From positions 186,001 through 250,000 of the forward strand of contig OZ037840.1 in assembly GCA_964035575.1 (NCBI GenBank): a stretch of DNA of 64,000 nt, given 5' to 3'. Under the pieces are notes generated by a model, which saw only the letters and a program-made list of their open reading frames with translations, was not told the DNA's origin and did not search any database. This DNA comes from Rhynchopus sp. YZ270_cl-10. Its lineage: Eukaryota > Euglenozoa > Diplonemea > Diplonemida > Diplonemidae. How positions within the stretch are numbered: position 1 is the stretch's first letter; each line of letters begins with the position of its first letter. Below, piece by piece: positions 53,492-63,540 of the stretch. A program made the position numbers and the translations under genes.

Positions 53492-55252
53492 CTACATGCT
53501 TTGCAAAAGTGATTTATCATCTAAGATAGAAGCCTTCACCTCTGATCCCCTGGCTCTCACAGGCAAGTACAGAACATCACAGCCCCCAGAAGACGCAACC
53601 ACGTTCACAGGTGTGTATGCTGGTCCCTTCCTCTCAGCTGCCGCAACATCTTCTGCAGAGCACTCTCCCCTCATGAAGCTGCGCACTGCCAAGTTGTAGT
53701 CCTCCCAGTCCTTCTTCCCGCCAACCACGTACATCCACTCCTCCACTGGTGATTTCGCCCTCCCTCCTATTGTAACAACCAACTCAGCAACAACCTCCGC
53801 ATCACAGCCGGCAGCAAGCTCGATCTTGCAGGGGATCAGACGCAGTTGGTGTTCGCACTCAGCATCGCTGAAGCAGAGGCGGTTGCACAGCACACTGCAC
53901 CCCAACACACGGCCAGCACGTTCCAGCACGTTCACGTCACTCACCAATGTGCCCATCATGCTGAAGCGGCGCATCACTTCACACCCCATGTCACCACGCA
54001 GCACCGTCCCAGTCGCAACTCCCATGTTCACATGTGGTGCAATCTCATCACCTCCACGCACCAACACTGTGGCAGCGTGCAGTGCTGAGGTTGCGTGTGA
54101 CGCACATGTTTTCGACGCGTTGAACGAGCAGTGGATCCTGTCCCCAACAAAGACGTCCACCATCCCACGACGCAAGTCTGTTGCCTGCAACGTCTTCAGA
54201 AGAAGAGTTGTGAACAGGTCGGAGAAGCGTGCACTGTCCTCCTCCAAGCGGTGCAACGTGTCCTTGATGTTCAGTGTCAGCAGTGTTGCCCTTGTTGAGG
54301 ACAGACCCAGTTGAACACGTGTCACCAGTACAGCGGCCCTTGAGCTGTTCGGAGACACTGTTGTGTCGGAGTCACACTCTGAATCATCCTTCACGTCCTC
54401 CTTGTCAAACGGCAGACACGTCTGCGGGAGGTATGCCTTGTACTTCCGCAGGTTCTCCTCTATACTCTGCAGTGCGTCCCTCATCCCCTCAGGCAGCGCA
54501 GCCTCGTGAACCTTCAGCATCTCCGCAACCCCCTCCACGTCGTACCCCGCAAGCAGCGACGCAATCTCCTGCACAGTACTGATCGTCCGCTCCATTGTTG
54601 CCTGCTCCTTCAGGATCGCCGTTGCAAACCCTCGTGTTGCGATGAAGTCAACAACAAACACCAGCACTGCACCCAAGGTCACAGTGACAGAAGGTATGGC
54701 ACACGGGAGCGTATCACAGTTGGTCCTATCGTATGCAGCCGCCCTCCTCCCGAACTCACCATCCTGCGGCACAAGACCAGGTAGGTCGAAGATGCCAAAC
54801 CTGAAGGACTCCTCTGCAGCCATGAGAGCCAACCACACAAGCACAACAAACACCAACCCAGCAGTGTAACGTGTGGGCACTTGCATCACGAGCAACATGT
54901 CCACAACGAGCACGAGCGGTGCCCAGTATGTATCACCGTTGCAGCGAGCAACCAGATCGGCGGAAAGTGCACAAAATGCAAAAAAATAACTGTCACCAAC
55001 CACGACAGCTGTCGTCAACTTCTTCTTGCACAAGGTGTGCACTACTGAGAGCAGTGACATGACCACCCCTGTTATCGTAAACCACCTACGCAGCCCGCCG
55101 TATTGGTAGCTGGTGACCGAGAAGAACAACATAAATACAAAAAATGTGCAGTTGATCACAAGGAACAGCTCCCGCTTCCTCCTGTCCTTCCTGTCAAGTG
55201 TGCCATCCAGCGTCAGTGCACCCTCAACACAACGTGGCCACTGCAGCTTCAT
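53492..55252 (-). CDS. Cyclase paralog 5: six-span protein with degenerate cyclase domain
   Basis: The protein is 586 residues from MKLQWPRC. The C-terminus is identical to genes 3 and 4. The nucleotide-site Asn is Ser (GTLVSDVN), the glycine loop reads ATGTVLRG where genes 1-4 and 6 have ATGKVLRG, and the catalytic Arg is Val. The 5' region differs from genes 1-4: there is no MFIFL leader exon, but the acceptor-like GGGCAG precedes the same ACAGCTGGGGTTGTTGCA, so a different first exon may be used. Unspliced, the frame continues upstream to 55465, reading unrelated sequence rich in His and Arg. Gene 6 lies only 351 bp upstream. Confidence 0.83.
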   Translation of the reverse strand: MKLQWPRCVEGALTLDGTLDRKDRRKRELFLVINCTFFVFMLFFSVTSYQYGGLRRWFTITGVVMSLLSVVHTLCKKKLTTAVVVGDSYFFAFCALSADLVARCNGDTYWAPLVLVVDMLLVMQVPTRYTAGLVFVVLVWLALMAAEESFRFGIFDLPGLVPQDGEFGRRAAAYDRTNCDTLPCAIPSVTVTLGAVLVFVVDFIATRGFATAILKEQATMERTISTVQEIASLLAGYDVEGVAEMLKVHEAALPEGMRDALQSIEENLRKYKAYLPQTCLPFDKEDVKDDSECDSDTTVSPNSSRAAVLVTRVQLGLSSTRATLLTLNIKDTLHRLEEDSARFSDLFTTLLLKTLQATDLRRGMVDVFVGDRIHCSFNASKTCASHATSALHAATVLVRGGDEIAPHVNMGVATGTVLRGDMGCEVMRRFSMMGTLVSDVNVLERAGRVLGCSVLCNRLCFSDAECEHQLRLIPCKIELAAGCDAEVVAELVVTIGGRAKSPVEEWMYVVGGKKDWEDYNLAVRSFMRGECSAEDVAAAERKGPAYTPVNVVASSGGCDVLYLPVRARGSEVKASILDDKSLLQSM

Positions 55253-55603
55253 TGCAACAACCCCAGCTGTCTGCCCGTTGCCGTGCTTGTTTGTGGCACC
55301 ACAGCTCGCCTTCGTAAAATCAGCAACGTTAGTATGCAAGACACAAAGCTGTTGTGTACGTCTGTTGTTGGTGTGTGATATGTGGTGTCTCGAGAGAAGA
55401 CGAAACTCTTGCAAGACCATGCCTGCCCAACTCAGGGCGAAGTTGACACACTCTGTCATGAGCACACCTCACAGGATGCCAGTTTAGGTGGGGGCGACCA
55501 TACTAAAAGAAAACGAAGAACAAGTGGGGGGGGAGGTTCATTAAATAAAATACATTCGTTCCCAACCCAGAGAACACTCAACAAATGGAAATTTGCTCGC
55601 TCA
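55253..55603. other. Spacer between genes 5 and 6
   Basis: No separate gene is supported. The spacer contains the 5' region of gene 5 with a possible unique first exon. Near 55585 is AAATGGAAATTTGC, also seen 3' of genes 1 and 2. Confidence 0.5.
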
Positions 55604-57367
55604 CTAAGAACAATTATCGGCAGTGTAAATCTTCGACACATGTGTGCCTCGTCGGCTCGCGGGCAAGTACAGAACATCACAGCCCCCAGAAGACGCAACC
55701 ACGTTCACAGGTGTGTATGCTGGTCCCTTCCTCTCAGCTGCCGCAACATCTTCCGCAGAGCACTCTCCCCTCATGAAGCTGCGCACTGCCAAGTTGTAGT
55801 CCTCCCAGTCCTTCTTCCCGCCAACCACGTACATCCACTCCTCCACGACAGACACAGTCGGCCGTTCTTGACAAGCTACCAACTCAGCAACAACCTCCGC
55901 ATCACAGCCGGCAGCAAGCTCGATCTTGCAGGGGATCAGACGCAGTTGGTGTTCGCACTCAGCATCACTGAAGCAGAGGCGGTTGCACAGCACACTGCAC
56001 CCCAACACACGGCCAGCACGTTCCAGCACGTTCACGTCACTCACCAGTGTGCCCATCATGCTGAAGCGACGCATCACTTCACACCCCATGTCACCACGCA
56101 GCACCTTCCCAGTTGCAACTCCCATGTTCACGTGTGGTGCAATCTCATCATCACCACACAGCAACACTGTGGCAGCGTGCAGTGCTGAGGTTGCGTGTGA
56201 TGCACATGTTTTCGACGTGTTGAACGAGCAGTGGATCCTGTCCCCAACAAAGACGTCCACCATCCCACGACGCAAGTCTGTTGCCTGCAACGTCTTCAGA
56301 AGAAGAGTTGTGAACAGGTCGGAGAAGCGTGCACTGTCCTCCTCCAAGAGCTGCAACGTGTCTTTGATGTTCAGTGTCAGCAGTGTTGCCTTTGTTGAGG
56401 ACAGACCCAGTGGCTGTGCACACATTAACGCTAACATGGCCCTTGAGCTGTGCCGAGACACTGTTGTGTCGGAGTCACATGCGTAGGTATCTTCGTTCAC
56501 TTTGTTCACGTCCTCCTTGTCAAACGGCAGACACGTCTGCGGGAGGTAGGCCTTGTACTTCCGCAGGTTCTCCTCTATACTCTGCAGTGCGTCCCTCATC
56601 CCCTCAGGCAGCGCAGCCTCGTGAACCTTCAGCATCTCCGCAACCCCCTCCACGTCGTACCCCGCAAGCAGCGACGCAATCTCCTGCACAGTGCTGATCG
56701 TCCGTTGCATTGTTGCCTGCTCCTTCAGGATGTCACGTGCAAACCCTCTCGTTGCGATGAAGTCTAGGGTGAAGACAAGCAGTGCAGATATGGTCCCAGT
56801 GGTAGTGTTCCTTGGGCAAGGCAGACTCTTGCATTTTGTGATCTCGTGGAACGCTTCCCGCCTCCCGAACTCACCCTCCTGCGGCACAAGACCAGGTAGG
56901 TCCAGAAGGCCAAACCTGAAGTACTCCTCCACACACATGAGAGTCAACCATACAAACGTCGTGCAGACTAGACCACCGGTGTAGCGTGTGGGCACCTGCA
57001 TCACAAGCAGGAGGTCCACAATGAGCACGAGGGGTGCCCACAGGTTTGCTCCAAAGCAGCGTGCGAGGAGGTCCGACGCAAAGAGGAGAGCAGCGAAGAA
57101 GTATCCTTCACAAATTACAAGGCTCGTTGTCAAGCGGACCTTGCACAGTATGAGCATCACCCCGAACGCGCCCCCAAGGACAACTGCGCAGATGATCGCC
57201 AGTCGGAGGTTCGTGCCCTTCGTTGCGCTCACTGTGAGCATCAGAAAGAAACCCAGTGCGGCCAGGTTCATCATCAAGAACAGCTCCCGCTTCCTCCTCT
57301 CCTTCCTGTCAAGTGTACCATCCAGCGTCAGTGCACCCTCAACACAACGTGGCCACTGCAGCTTCAT
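55604..57367 (-). CDS. Cyclase paralog 6: mosaic of the two subfamilies
   Basis: The protein is 587 residues. The membrane part up to about residue 215 follows genes 7/8 (TRYTGGLVCTT, VEEYFRFGLLDLPGLVPQEG, ARDILKEQATM). From the helical linker on (LLAGYDVEGVAEMLKVHEAA) it follows genes 1-5, with the degenerate cyclase region (GTLVSDVN, catalytic Arg replaced by Val) and the tail unique to that group. ELVACQERPTVSVVEEW is shared with gene 2. The C-terminus ends SKIYTADNCS. This is best explained by recombination between neighbours. Helices 1-3 are unique to this gene. Upstream CCCACAG before GTGTTGCTGCC may be a splice acceptor. The gene 7 stop lies 506 bp upstream. Confidence 0.85.
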   Translation of the reverse strand: MKLQWPRCVEGALTLDGTLDRKERRKRELFLMMNLAALGFFLMLTVSATKGTNLRLAIICAVVLGGAFGVMLILCKVRLTTSLVICEGYFFAALLFASDLLARCFGANLWAPLVLIVDLLLVMQVPTRYTGGLVCTTFVWLTLMCVEEYFRFGLLDLPGLVPQEGEFGRREAFHEITKCKSLPCPRNTTTGTISALLVFTLDFIATRGFARDILKEQATMQRTISTVQEIASLLAGYDVEGVAEMLKVHEAALPEGMRDALQSIEENLRKYKAYLPQTCLPFDKEDVNKVNEDTYACDSDTTVSRHSSRAMLALMCAQPLGLSSTKATLLTLNIKDTLQLLEEDSARFSDLFTTLLLKTLQATDLRRGMVDVFVGDRIHCSFNTSKTCASHATSALHAATVLLCGDDEIAPHVNMGVATGKVLRGDMGCEVMRRFSMMGTLVSDVNVLERAGRVLGCSVLCNRLCFSDAECEHQLRLIPCKIELAAGCDAEVVAELVACQERPTVSVVEEWMYVVGGKKDWEDYNLAVRSFMRGECSAEDVAAAERKGPAYTPVNVVASSGGCDVLYLPASRRGTHVSKIYTADNCS

Positions 57368-57873
57368 TGCAACTATCCTTGTAAAGGCAGCAACACCTGT
57401 GGGAGGGCGAAAATAAAGCGACCTGTATAATGTGTAGGAAATTGTATGTCAGGGGGCCGACCGGACGGCAGGCGATGTTGTGCGCACCGTGGCTTCACCA
57501 GAATCCTTTCACGTGGAGGGGTTCAGGCATTTAAAAAATATTACACATCCACTCGACGTTTGGATAAAGAAAATCAGAGACGAAAGGTGGTTTGGGGGGG
57601 AGAATGCTAATTCTTGAACGCCCCACACTCAGTCACACGAAGGACTCAAAATGCGGCCAAATGTGTGTGCCTACTCTACAAAAATCATGAAAAATTGATA
57701 AGATGAGGACAAGCCTCTGGTACTTCGCTACCTTCAAAGAGTATATGAATGTACATCAGGGACACGTGTCACCCTTGATCGCTAAGCAGTCCTGTCTGCA
57801 TACGTAAGTACACGACATTCTGCTGACTTCAGCCAAATAACAAAGAAGCTGTCCCCCCCCCCTAATAAAGTCT
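57368..57873. other. Spacer between genes 6 and 7
   Basis: No gene is supported. The dispersed motif GCGCACCGTGGCTTCACC lies at about 57480. Confidence 0.5.
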
Positions 57874-59946
57874 CTACCTGATGAGTCGGTAGGCACCACC
57901 CTTGTGTTGCACAAGAGTGTCTTCAAGTGCAGACGGCAGTGTTGTGCTGTCGGGTTCGTAAAGGCATGTGCCCCCCACACGCACAGCTTCTTCGCACAGC
58001 CCCCAGCTGCGTCGCACAATGTGTCCCAACACTGTCACAAAGCGTTGTTTGTGGCTGCCAATGTCCCCGTGCTGCACAGGACCACTCACAACACCAGCAC
58101 CCTTGAAGTACGCAGTCTTCGCCATCATCCGCTGTGCAAACCGCACTGCGTTCTCCATGTGTGCAGGTGCCGAACGGGTCACGTTCCACCCAACGCACAC
58201 ACAGCTCCCAAGCAGCGTCACCAAGCTCCCACCGCTCTGGTCCAGTGCAATCGTGAGTGTTGCAAGTCCTGCGTTCATTGTGTGCAGTGCTTTCAGGGCA
58301 GATTCGTCACCCACTTCAATGTCCACAACACCGATAGTGCCGGTCACCTGACGACCCAGGTGTGGTCCGAACGCGAACGATCCCTCCGAAGTAGCACTTC
58401 CCGAAGACAGCGACGCCATCGGCACCACTGCTGATGTACTTCTGGCCAGAGTGCCCGTACCACACAGAGGGTTCTGTGCTCGTCCCGCAAGTGACACAGG
58501 CCACAAGCAACGCACAAACATTGCCTGCGACACACCCTTCAAGTCAAGCGACTCAATCTCATCAGCAAAAGCCGTGCACGACTCGCAGACAGAATCCCAC
58601 AGATCGCAAGGCACCGCCACAGCCCCGGGTTTGCACGCACTCTCAAGACGTGACGCAACGTTCACCGTGTGTCCAAAGTAGTCTGTCCGTCCCGTCAGTG
58701 AACACTGCTCTACCGTCACAGGACCACTGTTCACACCAATGCGCACAGTCAGTCCACCCCAAAGTGAGCCCTGTTCAGCACAGATCGGTGCCTCCTCAAG
58801 CAGCGACGCAGGCCAGTTTGCTTCACGAAGACGTTCCTGCACCTGCAGTCCAAAGTTCACACCGTCAGCTGTTGATGCGAAGGCAACCATGAAGGCGTCG
58901 CCGATTGTCTTCACTTCGTACCCACCAAACACCTGCATCACCTCACGCATCACAGCGTTGTGTATCTTCAACGCAGCACACATCCCTTCTGGCGCACACT
59001 CCCAGATCGACGTCGACGAACGGATGTCTGTGAAGACAATCGTTCCCATGTCGTTCGCAAGCACAGGTGGCGGCACAGACGCGCTTGGCGCACCACCCTC
59101 CTCCTCAAACAGCGCTGCGGGGAGGTAGGGACGGTACCTCCGCAGGTTCTCCTCCATCCTCTGCAGTGTTGCGTGCATCTCCTCTGGGAGCTGTTCCCTT
59201 TGCTCCTCCAGCATGTCTGTCACCCCTTCTATATCGTACCGTGCAAGCAGCGACGCAATCTCCTGCACAGTGCTGATCGTCCGCTCCATTGTTGCCTGCT
59301 CCTTCAGGATGTCACGTGCAAACCCTCTCGTTGCCACAAAGTCAATGACAAAGACGCAAGCAGCCGCCAAGGTAACCGTCATAGTGTTGTTCGAGCACGG
59401 GGGCGAATCACATTCACTCAAACCACGCAGGTATTGTATCCTCCCCGACTCACCCTCCTGCGGCACAAGACCAGGTAGGTCCAGAAGGCCAAACCTGAAG
59501 TACTCCTCAAAGCTTATGAGAGCCAACCACACAAGCGTCGTGCAGACTAGACCACCGGTGTAGCGTGTGGGCACCTGCATCACAAGCAGGAGGTCCGCCA
59601 CCAGCACGAGGGGTGCCCAAAACATGTCACCTTTGCAACGAGCAAGCAGGTCTGACAAAAGCACACTTGCACCATGAAAGTAAGCAATGCCAACGACAGC
59701 GAAGGTGGACAGCTGAAACCTGCCTAAAATCACCACAAAACCCGTACACGACGCCATCAGTGACATCACCACGGCCAAGACACGCACCCCTTTGTGTTGG
59801 AATGCCGAAGGAGACAAAGCCGCCACAAAGACAGTCGCGAGTGCGTTCATCGCAAAGAAGATCTCGCGTTTCGTCTTCTCCTTCCTGTCAAGTGTACCAT
59901 CCAGCGTCAGTGCACCCTCAATGCAACGTGGCCACTGCAGCTTCAT
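57874..59946 (-). CDS. Cyclase paralog 7: receptor-like adenylate cyclase with tandem cyclase domains
   Basis: The protein is 690 residues from MKLQWPRC. Six helices (about 29-50, 57-75, 82-101, 109-125, 130-148, 187-206), loop C179/C184 and a helical linker ending RYRPYLPAALF (to 280) precede a complete class III domain (298-455). The metal Asps are D307 (FTDIRSST) and D350 (KTIGDAFM). K346 and D422 (GRTDYFG) are the pair that selects ATP, and N429 and R433 (HTVNVASRLES) bind the transition state. It should make cAMP from ATP at the membrane, probably as a homodimer. A second, degenerate domain (535-665, VVDIEVGD, SGPVQHGDIG) lacks the Asn/Arg pair and resembles the only domain of genes 1-6. 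From about residue 111 onward it is almost identical to gene 8. The gene 8 stop lies 633 bp upstream. Confidence 0.9.
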   Translation of the reverse strand: MKLQWPRCIEGALTLDGTLDRKEKTKREIFFAMNALATVFVAALSPSAFQHKGVRVLAVVMSLMASCTGFVVILGRFQLSTFAVVGIAYFHGASVLLSDLLARCKGDMFWAPLVLVADLLLVMQVPTRYTGGLVCTTLVWLALISFEEYFRFGLLDLPGLVPQEGESGRIQYLRGLSECDSPPCSNNTMTVTLAAACVFVIDFVATRGFARDILKEQATMERTISTVQEIASLLARYDIEGVTDMLEEQREQLPEEMHATLQRMEENLRRYRPYLPAALFEEEGGAPSASVPPPVLANDMGTIVFTDIRSSTSIWECAPEGMCAALKIHNAVMREVMQVFGGYEVKTIGDAFMVAFASTADGVNFGLQVQERLREANWPASLLEEAPICAEQGSLWGGLTVRIGVNSGPVTVEQCSLTGRTDYFGHTVNVASRLESACKPGAVAVPCDLWDSVCESCTAFADEIESLDLKGVSQAMFVRCLWPVSLAGRAQNPLCGTGTLARSTSAVVPMASLSSGSATSEGSFAFGPHLGRQVTGTIGVVDIEVGDESALKALHTMNAGLATLTIALDQSGGSLVTLLGSCVCVGWNVTRSAPAHMENAVRFAQRMMAKTAYFKGAGVVSGPVQHGDIGSHKQRFVTVLGHIVRRSWGLCEEAVRVGGTCLYEPDSTTLPSALEDTLVQHKGGAYRLIR

Positions 59947-60350
59947 TGCAACAACCTGCAGCGCACTGTCCCCCACAAAAGACGTCAATCAAATGTAATC
60001 CCACTGTGTAAAAGGTGTGTCCTGTGTGTGGGTGGGTGTGCATGATAACAACCTTTGTGACACAGACAATGTGGGCAGGCGAGAGCGCTACCACGAAGAA
60101 AAGTATTGTGCACAGAACGTGCACCAAGAGTGCGACAAGACATGCTGTGCACACCACCTGAACAGGGTGCCTTCAACAGACAAGTGGCCAACAATAGGCA
60201 ACTTTGCTGTCCCTCTCACCACCACAAGGTGGTCGCACTGTACGGGTTTTGTGAATTTTTACGCTGACATGTGAAACCCTCCACAAGAATGGGAATACAT
60301 CGAGCAAAGTCAGTGGAGACACACCACAAGGTGCGAAGACGCTTTATAAT
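59947..60350 (-). promoter_or_regulatory. 5' region of gene 7, shared with gene 8
   Basis: Blocks CTGTGTAAAAGGTGTGTCCTG (one base variable), CCAACAATAGGCAAC and GTGCGAAGA..TTTATAAT occur here and, in the same order and spacing, at 62728-63055 upstream of gene 8. Conservation outside the coding part suggests promoter and leader. TTTATAAT at about 60344 is TATA-like. Upstream of the ATG, CTGCAG before GTTGTTGCAATG could be a splice acceptor. Confidence 0.45.
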
Positions 60351-60579
60351 TTCACAGAAAATGCACAAAATCCGAAGTGGTGCCCGTAAAGACAAAAACA
60401 AAAAGGTTGGTGAGCCCACTCTTCAGTCAAGGTAATACCAAGTAAAGAACACGCCGTGTTAATAGAAAATACTCCAAAAGAACACCACACTGTCACCATT
60501 ATGACCAACGGAAGTTGGCAAGTAAAGAACATGGTTGCATTATTGAATGCGCCACGTATGGAGATGCATTGGCAAGTGG

Positions 60580-62673
60580 TTACCCCAGTCCGTCCCTGCT
60601 CTCCTTAACCACTCTGTAGCCACCACCCGTGTGTTGCACAAGAGTGTCTTCAAGTGCAGACGGCAGTGTTGTGACGTCGGGTTCGTAAAGGCATGTGCCC
60701 CCCTCACGCACAGCTTCTTCGCACAGCCCCCAGCTGCGTCGCACAATGTGTCCCAACACTGTCACAAAGCGTTGTTTGTGGCTGCCAATGTCCCCGTGCT
60801 GCACAGGACCACTCACAACACCAGCACCCTTGAAGTACGCAGTCTTCGCCATCATCCGCTGTGCAAACCGCACTGCGTTCTCCATGTGTGCAGGTGCCGA
60901 ACGGGTCACGTTCCACCCAACGCACACACAGCTCCCAAGCAGCGTCACCAAGCTCCCACCGCTCTGGTCCAGTGCAATCGTGAGTGTTGCAAGTCCTGCG
61001 TTCATTGTGTGCAGTGCTTTCAGGGCAGATTCGTCACCCACTTCAATGTCCACAACACCGATAGTGCCGGTCACCTGACGACCCAGGTGTGGTCCGAACG
61101 CGAACGATCCCTCCGAAGTAGCACTTCCCGAAGACAGCGACGCCATCGGCACCACTGCTGATGTACTTCTGGCCAGAGTGCCCGTACCACACAGAGGGTT
61201 CTGTGCTCGTCCCGCAAGTGACACAGGCCACAAGCAACGCACAAACATTGCCTGCGACACACCCTTCAAGTCAAGCGACTCAATCTCATCAGCAAAAGCC
61301 GTGCACGACTCGCAGACAGAATCCCACAGATCGCAAGGCACCGCCACAGCCCCGGGTTTGCACGCACTCTCAAGACGTGACGCAACGTTCACCGTGTGTC
61401 CAAAGTAGTCTGTCCGTCCCGTCAGTGAACACTGCTCTACCGTCACAGGACCACTGTTCACACCAATGCGCACAGTCAGTCCACCCCAAAGTGAGCCCTG
61501 TTCAGCACAGATCGGTGCCTCCTCAAGCAGCGACGCAGGCCAGTTTGCTTCACGAAGACGTTCCTGCACCTGCAGTCCAAAGTTCACACCGTCAGCTGTT
61601 GATGCGAAGGCAACCATGAAGGCGTCGCCGATTGTCTTCACTTCGTACCCACCAAACACCTGCATCACCTCACGCATCACAGCGTTGTGTATCTTCAACG
61701 CAGCACACATCCCTTCTGGCGCACACTCCCAGATCGACGTCGACGAACGGATGTCTGTGAAGACAATCGTTCCCATGTCGTTCGCAAGCACAGGTGGCGG
61801 CACAGACGCGCTTGGCGCACCACCCTCCTCCTCAAACAGCGCTGCGGGGAGGTAGGGACGGTACCTCCGCAGGTTCTCCTCCATCCTCTGCAGTGTTGCG
61901 TGCATCTCCTCTGGGAGCTGTTCCCTTTGCTCCTCCAGCATGTCTGTCACCCCTTCTATATCGTACCGTGCAAGCAGCGACGCAATCTCCTGCACAGTGC
62001 TGATCGTCCGCTCCATTGTTGCCTGCTCCTTCAGGATGTCACGTGCAAACCCTCTCGTTGCCACAAAGTCAATGACAAAGACGCAAGCAGCCGCCAAGGT
62101 AACTGTCATAGTGTTGTTCGAGCACGGGGGCGAATCACATTCACTCAAACCACGCAAGTATTGTATCCTCCCCGACTCACCCTCCTGCGGCACAAGACCA
62201 GGTAGGTCCAGAAGGCCAAACCTGAAGTACTCCTCCACGCACATGAGAGCCAACCACACAAGCGTCGTGCAGACTAGACCACCGGTGTAGCGTGTGGGCA
62301 CCTGCATCACAAGCAGGAGGTCCACAATGAGCACGAGGGGTGCCCAAAACATGTCACCTTTGCAACGAGCAAGCAGGTCTGATAAAAGCACGCCTGCGTA
62401 CATTGTGTACGCTATAGCTACGACGAGGAAGGTCCCAAGTTGGACCCCGCACAGTATTAACATGGTACCCACGAACGACGCCACCAGTAACATTGCAGTG
62501 GTATACAAACGCACCCCGCTGTACTGGAAGGAGATGATAGAGAAACCCACAAGAAACACAAAGGCCGTCACGCTGATCGCGAAGAACAGCTCCCGCTTCC
62601 TCCTCTCCTTTGCGTCAAGTGTGCCATCCAGCGTCAGTGCACCCTCCACCCATCGTGGCCACTGCAGCTTCAT
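60580..62673 (-). CDS. Cyclase paralog 8: receptor-like adenylate cyclase with tandem cyclase domains
   Basis: The protein is 697 residues with the same residue numbering as gene 7 to about 660. The catalytic set D307, K346, D350, D422, N429 and R433 is intact, so ATP cyclase activity is expected. The first 110 residues, covering helices 1-3, differ strongly from gene 7 (SVTAFVFLVGFSII against ALATVFVAALSPSA). The next 570 residues are identical except for a few positions. The last dozen differ again (VVKESRDGLG). The second domain is degenerate, as in gene 7. It is the most upstream gene of the array seen here. Genes 7 and 8 share their 5' regions, pointing to a recent duplication or conversion with selection or free change in the sensor part. 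Confidence 0.9.
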   Translation of the reverse strand: MKLQWPRWVEGALTLDGTLDAKERRKRELFFAISVTAFVFLVGFSIISFQYSGVRLYTTAMLLVASFVGTMLILCGVQLGTFLVVAIAYTMYAGVLLSDLLARCKGDMFWAPLVLIVDLLLVMQVPTRYTGGLVCTTLVWLALMCVEEYFRFGLLDLPGLVPQEGESGRIQYLRGLSECDSPPCSNNTMTVTLAAACVFVIDFVATRGFARDILKEQATMERTISTVQEIASLLARYDIEGVTDMLEEQREQLPEEMHATLQRMEENLRRYRPYLPAALFEEEGGAPSASVPPPVLANDMGTIVFTDIRSSTSIWECAPEGMCAALKIHNAVMREVMQVFGGYEVKTIGDAFMVAFASTADGVNFGLQVQERLREANWPASLLEEAPICAEQGSLWGGLTVRIGVNSGPVTVEQCSLTGRTDYFGHTVNVASRLESACKPGAVAVPCDLWDSVCESCTAFADEIESLDLKGVSQAMFVRCLWPVSLAGRAQNPLCGTGTLARSTSAVVPMASLSSGSATSEGSFAFGPHLGRQVTGTIGVVDIEVGDESALKALHTMNAGLATLTIALDQSGGSLVTLLGSCVCVGWNVTRSAPAHMENAVRFAQRMMAKTAYFKGAGVVSGPVQHGDIGSHKQRFVTVLGHIVRRSWGLCEEAVREGGTCLYEPDVTTLPSALEDTLVQHTGGGYRVVKESRDGLG

Positions 62674-63060
62674 TGCGACAGCCTGGTGCACTGTCCCCCA
62701 CAAAAGACGTCAGCCAAAGGCAACCCCACTGTGTAAAAGGTGTGTCCTGTATGTGGGTGGGTGGATATGATAACAAGCTTTGTGAACACAGACTGGGCAG
62801 GCTCAGTGCACACCACATGAGAGGGTGCTTTCAGCAGACAAGCGTCCAACAATAGGCAACCTTGCTGTCTCTCTCACTACTATGATATGCTCACACTGTG
62901 CACGAAGGTTTTTTTTTCCCCGCATTTTTTTTTTTTTTTTACGCCGACATGTAAAACTCTCCATAATAATTGCAATAAATCAATCAAAGTGTAGCCAGTG
63001 GAGACACACCACAAGGTCAAGGTGACTTGAAGGTGCGAAGATGTTTTATAATGTTGTCGT
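62674..63060 (-). promoter_or_regulatory. 5' region of gene 8, shared with gene 7
   Basis: The block carries the same three conserved stretches as gene 7. It is interrupted by T tracts at 62908-62917 and 62927-62940 that gene 7 lacks. TTTATAAT lies at about 63044. Confidence 0.45.
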
Positions 63061-63540
63061 CCTCCTCGCCATCGAAGGAGGGAAGGAACTAAATACAGCG
63101 CAGTCGAAGAGGGGGGGAATGCGATCAACCAACAAACGACAAATAAAATAGAGGGGCGGGTGTTTCATGGTTTTTTTTTGACTTTGGGTTGTGTTATGCA
63201 AAAAAAAAGGGGGTGGGGGGGGGGAATAAAATATATAATATATGTCATTCATCCTCACTTCTCCCCCCCATCCCTTCTAATGTCCTTCGCTTCAATCAAT
63301 AGCAACACCCAGCTGACTTCTTCTTTTTCTTCTTGTTTTTTGTAGTATCGACACTCACCCTGTCCGAGGATGGGTTCTGTATAAAAACAAAGTCGCCGAA
63401 GGGCTAAAATGAATTTCAAAAGGTAGAATGTATAAGGGAAAACAAACTTTCGGTCTGCGTGCGCGTCCTGCGTGCCTGGGTTTTTTTGAGATTTTCAAAA
63501 AAAAAGTTTTTTTCAAAAGGGGAATAGTCAGATTTACCCT
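63061..63540. other. Spacer, nothing recognised
   Basis: Short homopolymer runs and AT-rich words occur (ATATATAATATATG at 63230). No gene is supported. Confidence 0.4.
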
